Translations under genes and position numbers: made by a program
In this document: positions 6,818 through 9,462 of the stretch, one piece after another
Position numbering within the stretch: position 1 is the first letter of the stretch
Layout of the letters: every line of letters starts with the position of its first letter
The notes under the pieces: model-generated
Told to the model about the DNA's origin: nothing
The model's database searches: none
What the model saw: the letters and a program-made list of their open reading frames with translations, nothing else
Origin: Deltaproteobacteria bacterium
GTDB lineage: Bacteria; Myxococcota; B64-G9
DNA length: 9,462 bases
NCBI GenBank assembly: GCA_030591745.1
Contig: JAUVAM010000074.1
Location: 1 to 9,462, forward strand
Direction: 5' to 3'

Positions 6818-7210
6818 TTATAGAGGATCCAGATAGAAGATGCCGTGGGCGGTTCGTATGGTAGGCAACCTGCGCAAGACGGAGGAATGCGCTCCTCGCA
6901 TCAGGCGATTCAGGGCAAGCCAGGCCCCCAGGGGCAGTCCGTGGCGGGCCATGGCCTGGTGGGCATAGGCCGAGCAAGTTGGCTGGTGCGCGCAGCGCGG
7001 GCCGTCTACCCGGGTTAAGAGTCGAGACCAAAAAGCGAAGGCCAGGCTGAAGGGTGAGCTGCTCGCGATTTTGTTTTCAGGTGCCCGGTTCGATCCGGAT
7101 GATTGCATGGTGGGGTGTCGGGGATCAGCGGACCAGGGGCCAAAGTTCTTGCCGGCTTCCGCCGACCAGACCCAGGTCAACAACAAGGTGGCGATGACGA
7201 GGCGCTTCAT
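6818..7210 (-). CDS. yidD: YidD-like protein with N-terminal signal peptide
   Basis: This 130-residue protein resembles YidD, a small factor that helps YidC insert membrane proteins. The YidD-like part is about residues 53-130: an amphipathic helix (PFSLAFAFWSRLLTRV), then CAHQPTCSAYAHQAMARHG (73-91) matching the family core 'C...PTCS.YA..A...hG', then LGAWLALNRLMRG and a terminal DP. Two features differ from canonical YidD of about 75-85 residues. A signal peptide or membrane anchor (1-19, SAEA|G) is present at the N-terminus, and the third conserved cysteine ('RLlrC') is replaced by Gly106. Its place of action may therefore be periplasmic rather than on the cytoplasmic face. It overlaps the rarA stop by 4 bases (ATGA), and its ribosome binding site lies in the rarA Glu codons. 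yidD is normally in the rpmH-rnpA-yidC cluster, so a copy after rarA is unusual. Confidence 0.85.
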   Translation of the reverse strand: MKRLVIATLLLTWVWSAEAGKNFGPWSADPRHPTMQSSGSNRAPENKIASSSPFSLAFAFWSRLLTRVDGPRCAHQPTCSAYAHQAMARHGLPLGAWLALNRLMRGAHSSVLRRLPTIRTAHGIFYLDPL

Positions 7211-8556
7211 ACCTCCTCCTCCGGATCTTCCTTGTCGATGTGGGCGCGGATTTTCTCCAGTCGCTCGCGTATCGCAAGCTCAGCCCCTTGTTCACTGGGC
7301 TCGTAGTAGCTGCGGCCTTGAAGCTTCTCCGGCAGGTAGTTCTCCACCACGAAGTGGCCCTCGAAGTCGTGGGGATAGCGATATGCCTCGCCGTATCCCA
7401 GCTTGCGCATCAATGCGGTGGGGGCGTTCAGCAGATGCTTGGGCACGGGCAATGCGCCTTGTTCCCGTACATCCTTGCGAGACCGGGCGTAAGCCAAAAG
7501 GGCCGAATTGCTTTTGGGGGCCGAGGCCAAGTAGCAGGCCAGTTGGGAAAGACAGAGGCCCGATTCGGGCAGGCCCACGAATTCATGGGCGGCAAGGGTG
7601 GCCGTGGCCAATTGCAGCGCCTGGGGGTCTGCGTTGCCCACGTCTTCGGATGCGAAGATGATCATGCGCCTGAGGATGAAGCGCGGATCCTCGCCCGCCT
7701 CCAGCATGCGGTTCATCCAGTAGACCGCCGCATCCGGATCCGAGCCTCGCAGGCTTTTGATGAAGGCCGAAATGATGTTGTAGTGCTCATCCCCAGCTCG
7801 ATCATAGAGCAGCGTCTTGTGCTGTGCCGCTTCCTCGATCGATTGGCGATCGAGGGTGCTTGCCTTGGGGTCCAGATACTCGGCCGCCGACTCAAGCGTG
7901 TTCAGGGCCCGACGGGCATCGCCATGAGCGGCCTGGATGACCATGTCCCGAGCGTCATCGGAGAGCTTGAGTCCGCGTTTGCCCAAGCCTCGTTTTTCAT
8001 CGACGAGGGCTCGTTCCACGAGTTGGCCGATGTGCTCATCCCCTAAGGGCTCCAGGACAAAGACGCGGCAGCGGGACAACAGGGCCGCGTTTACCTCGAA
8101 TGATGGATTCTCCGTGGTGGCGCCGATGAGGATGACCGTGCCTCGTTCCACATGCGGCAGCAACACGTCCTGCTGGGCTTTGTTCAGGCGGTGGATTTCG
8201 TCGACGAAGAGCACGGTGCGTCGGCTCTGCTGATCCCGTTGGCGGGCCGCCTCGGCGAAAATTTCGCGCAGTTCCTTGACCCCGCCCATCACGGCGGAGA
8301 AGGGTTCGAAAAAGGCACCGGTACGCTGGGCGATGACCGAGGCCAGAGCCGTTTTGCCGCAACCCGGCGGCCCCCAGAGCAGCATGGACGGCAAACGATC
8401 GTCCTCGATGGCCCGACGCAGCAGACGGTCCGGTCCCAGGATTTTCTCCTGGCCGACGAATTCATCCAAGTCCCGCGGACGCATGCGCTCGGCCAGGGGG
8501 GCGTGGCGCAGGTCACGACGGGCCGCCGCGCCAAAAAGATCCGACTGCTTTTTCAT
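7207..8556 (-). CDS. rarA: Replication-associated recombination protein A (RarA/MgsA, AAA+ ATPase)
   Basis: This 449-residue cytosolic protein is a clamp-loader-like AAA+ ATPase that acts at stalled replication forks. The AAA+ domain shows Walker A GPPGCGKT (62-69), Walker B VLFVDEIH (115-122), sensor 1 GATTEN (145-150), the arginine finger in LLSRCRVF (159-166) and sensor 2 GDARRALN (212-219). The family-specific N-terminus PLAERMRPRDLDEFVGQ (20-36) is present. The C-terminal tetramerisation region includes SLRGSDPDAAVYWMNRML, FASEDVGNADPQAL and PVPKHLLNAPTALM. Length and motif order are normal. The first residues contain QSDLF (4-8), which fits the sliding-clamp-binding consensus. ATG 8556 overlaps the stop of the upstream hydrolase as ATGA, with only a weak GGA before it, so translation is probably coupled to the hydrolase. 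The stop overlaps the yidD-like start in the same way. Confidence 0.97.
   Translation of the reverse strand: MKKQSDLFGAAARRDLRHAPLAERMRPRDLDEFVGQEKILGPDRLLRRAIEDDRLPSMLLWGPPGCGKTALASVIAQRTGAFFEPFSAVMGGVKELREIFAEAARQRDQQSRRTVLFVDEIHRLNKAQQDVLLPHVERGTVILIGATTENPSFEVNAALLSRCRVFVLEPLGDEHIGQLVERALVDEKRGLGKRGLKLSDDARDMVIQAAHGDARRALNTLESAAEYLDPKASTLDRQSIEEAAQHKTLLYDRAGDEHYNIISAFIKSLRGSDPDAAVYWMNRMLEAGEDPRFILRRMIIFASEDVGNADPQALQLATATLAAHEFVGLPESGLCLSQLACYLASAPKSNSALLAYARSRKDVREQGALPVPKHLLNAPTALMRKLGYGEAYRYPHDFEGHFVVENYLPEKLQGRSYYEPSEQGAELAIRERLEKIRAHIDKEDPEEEV
7212..7222 (-). promoter_or_regulatory. Ribosome binding site of the yidD-like gene inside rarA
   Basis: The minus strand reads GGAGGAGGAGG immediately before T and ATG 7210, offering a GGAGG at 7 or 4 bases spacing. 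The same bases encode the last Pro-Glu-Glu-Glu residues of RarA, so translation of the two genes is closely linked. Confidence 0.75.
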
Positions 8557-9462
8557 GGTGCATCCGGGTCAGCGGAGCAGTACCGGGCCTGTTTGATGAC
8601 GCAGAGATCGCTATCAGGAATGGGCTGGCCGGCCAGGCGTTCCGCCACCCAGTCGAATTGTTCGGGCAAAGAGAAAACGGCCCCATGGGCGTGGCTCGCG
8701 CCAAGGCATTCCAGATAGTCCAGCTGATAGCCCGCCGCGCAAAGCAATTCGAATTCGGTTCGTTGGCTCGGGGCGTAGACCAGTTCGTCCAGTTCGGAGA
8801 CCACGAACAAGGTGGGCACGTGGGTGGCGGGCATCATCCCCGAGCCCAGGACCGAGTTTTTTTCCAGGTAGCAGGTCCAGGGTTCCAGGCTTCCCCACTG
8901 CTTGGAATCCGCGCCTTCGATGAAGTTCTGTAGATAGATTTGATTGACTTCTTCCAGGCCATCGAAGACATCTTCCGCGTCGCATCCCACGAAGAGAGCT
9001 TGCTCCAGGTTGCCAGCGATTGTTTCCGTGAACACGCTGCTTAATGCTTCAGTGCCCTCATACCAGTTATGCAGCGAGGCCATGACCGCGGTCAGGGCGA
9101 TGGTGGCCGGGTTGGGCGAGGAGACGGCGTACTTGGCCAAGGCTTGCAAATCCGTGGGTGGAACCATGGCGACCGAGGCTCGGATGTCCAACTCCGGGGC
9201 GTAGTGTTGGGCGAAAAGATGGCAAGCAAAGACCGCATGACCACCTTGAGACCCGCCCCAAAGCACCAGCCGATCTTCGGCGCTGACATACTCGGCCAAC
9301 TCGTCGGTCAGCAGGCCTTGCATGGCGCGCAGACAGTCGAAGCTGGCGAGGGCGGTTTGCTCCAGTCCCAAGTAGGCGTGGGGCTGCGGGTTGCGCTGAT
9401 CTTCAGGGCCGTTTCCGTCCAGGCCGATGTAATCCGGCGCGGCCACCAGGTAGCCCCGGCTG
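8553..9462 (-). CDS. Alpha/beta-hydrolase, secretory-lipase-like (5' end outside window)
   Basis: There are 302 visible residues. The N-terminus lies beyond the right edge, because the frame is open to base 9462 and begins with SRGYLVAAPDYIGLDG, an internal hydrolase strand. Counting from the first full codon at 9461, the nucleophile elbow is GGSQGG with Ser71, the expected acid is Asp225 (VSELDELV) and the expected His is His257 (GASHAHG). This completes a Ser-Asp-His triad in the family order. The 'GY.v.APDY.G' motif, the long insert between elbow and Asp, and the ending WVAERLAGQPIP match secretory-lipase/prolyl-oligopeptidase-like alpha/beta hydrolases. The substrate is unknown, and whether a signal peptide exists cannot be seen. 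A GTG at 9446 should not be taken as the true start, since the domain clearly begins earlier. It ends in a 4-base overlap with rarA and appears to be an upstream member of that operon. Confidence 0.88.
   Translation of the reverse strand, partial: SRGYLVAAPDYIGLDGNGPEDQRNPQPHAYLGLEQTALASFDCLRAMQGLLTDELAEYVSAEDRLVLWGGSQGGHAVFACHLFAQHYAPELDIRASVAMVPPTDLQALAKYAVSSPNPATIALTAVMASLHNWYEGTEALSSVFTETIAGNLEQALFVGCDAEDVFDGLEEVNQIYLQNFIEGADSKQWGSLEPWTCYLEKNSVLGSGMMPATHVPTLFVVSELDELVYAPSQRTEFELLCAAGYQLDYLECLGASHAHGAVFSLPEQFDWVAERLAGQPIPDSDLCVIKQARYCSADPDAP

Noticed and set aside
6788..6819. CTTCT/AGAAG hairpin followed by T6, as a terminator of the response-regulator gene
   Set aside because: The stem is only 5 weak base pairs and the T-tract begins 9 bases after it, so it does not have the geometry of an intrinsic terminator.
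7240..8046. Plus-strand open frame of 268 codons antisense to rarA
   Set aside because: It is an antisense shadow of the conserved rarA coding sequence and has no recognisable motif.
9444..9446. GTG as the true start of the hydrolase
   Set aside because: The frame is open upstream and the preceding residues (SRGYL) belong to the conserved hydrolase strand before APDY, so the true start lies outside the window.

Overview
This window comes from a Gram-negative bacterial chromosome of fairly high GC content (roughly 55-60 % by eye). The gene set is an EF-G-like GTPase, a type III pantothenate kinase, a REC protein with a degenerate GGDEF domain, a YidD-like protein carrying a signal peptide, and a conserved helical-repeat protein next to the EF-G-like gene. 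This set suggests the former Deltaproteobacteria (Myxococcota, Bradymonadota, Desulfobacterota or relatives). That placement is an inference from family content, not a measured phylogeny. I see no tRNA, rRNA, CRISPR array, insertion sequence or phage gene.

Left block (1-5585, all minus strand, read right to left). A small secreted protein (5585-5205) is followed by a 176-base gap. Next come an MscS-type mechanosensitive channel (5028-3937) and, only 4 bases after its stop, coaX (3932-3168). A 91-base gap then holds a good sigma70-like promoter (TTGACA, 17 bases, TAAGGT). It drives an EF-G-like translation GTPase (3076-995), and 20 bases further on starts a conserved helical-repeat protein of unknown function (974 to beyond base 1). 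That last frame is open to the window edge.

Middle (5586-5870). This 285-base divergent intergenic region lies between the secreted-protein gene (minus) and a response-regulator gene (plus). It contains a small GC-rich hairpin, a short palindrome and one copy of a 16-base direct repeat. The other copy lies on the far side of the secreted-protein gene.

Right block. The plus-strand gene 5871-6812 encodes a REC domain fused to a GGDEF-like domain whose catalytic signature is lost but whose RxxD inhibitory-site motif is kept. It converges on a minus-strand operon, with only 5 bases between the two stop codons. That operon runs from an alpha/beta hydrolase (right edge, 5' end outside the window) to rarA/mgsA to a yidD-like gene. 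Both internal junctions are 4-base ATGA overlaps.

Most of the window is ordinary housekeeping and accessory content. The points most worth a second look are the probable c-di-GMP-receptor form of the GGDEF protein, the signal-peptide-bearing YidD variant with a lost cysteine, the altered G3 motif (DTPGD) of the EF-G-like protein, and the unnamed helical-repeat gene beside it.
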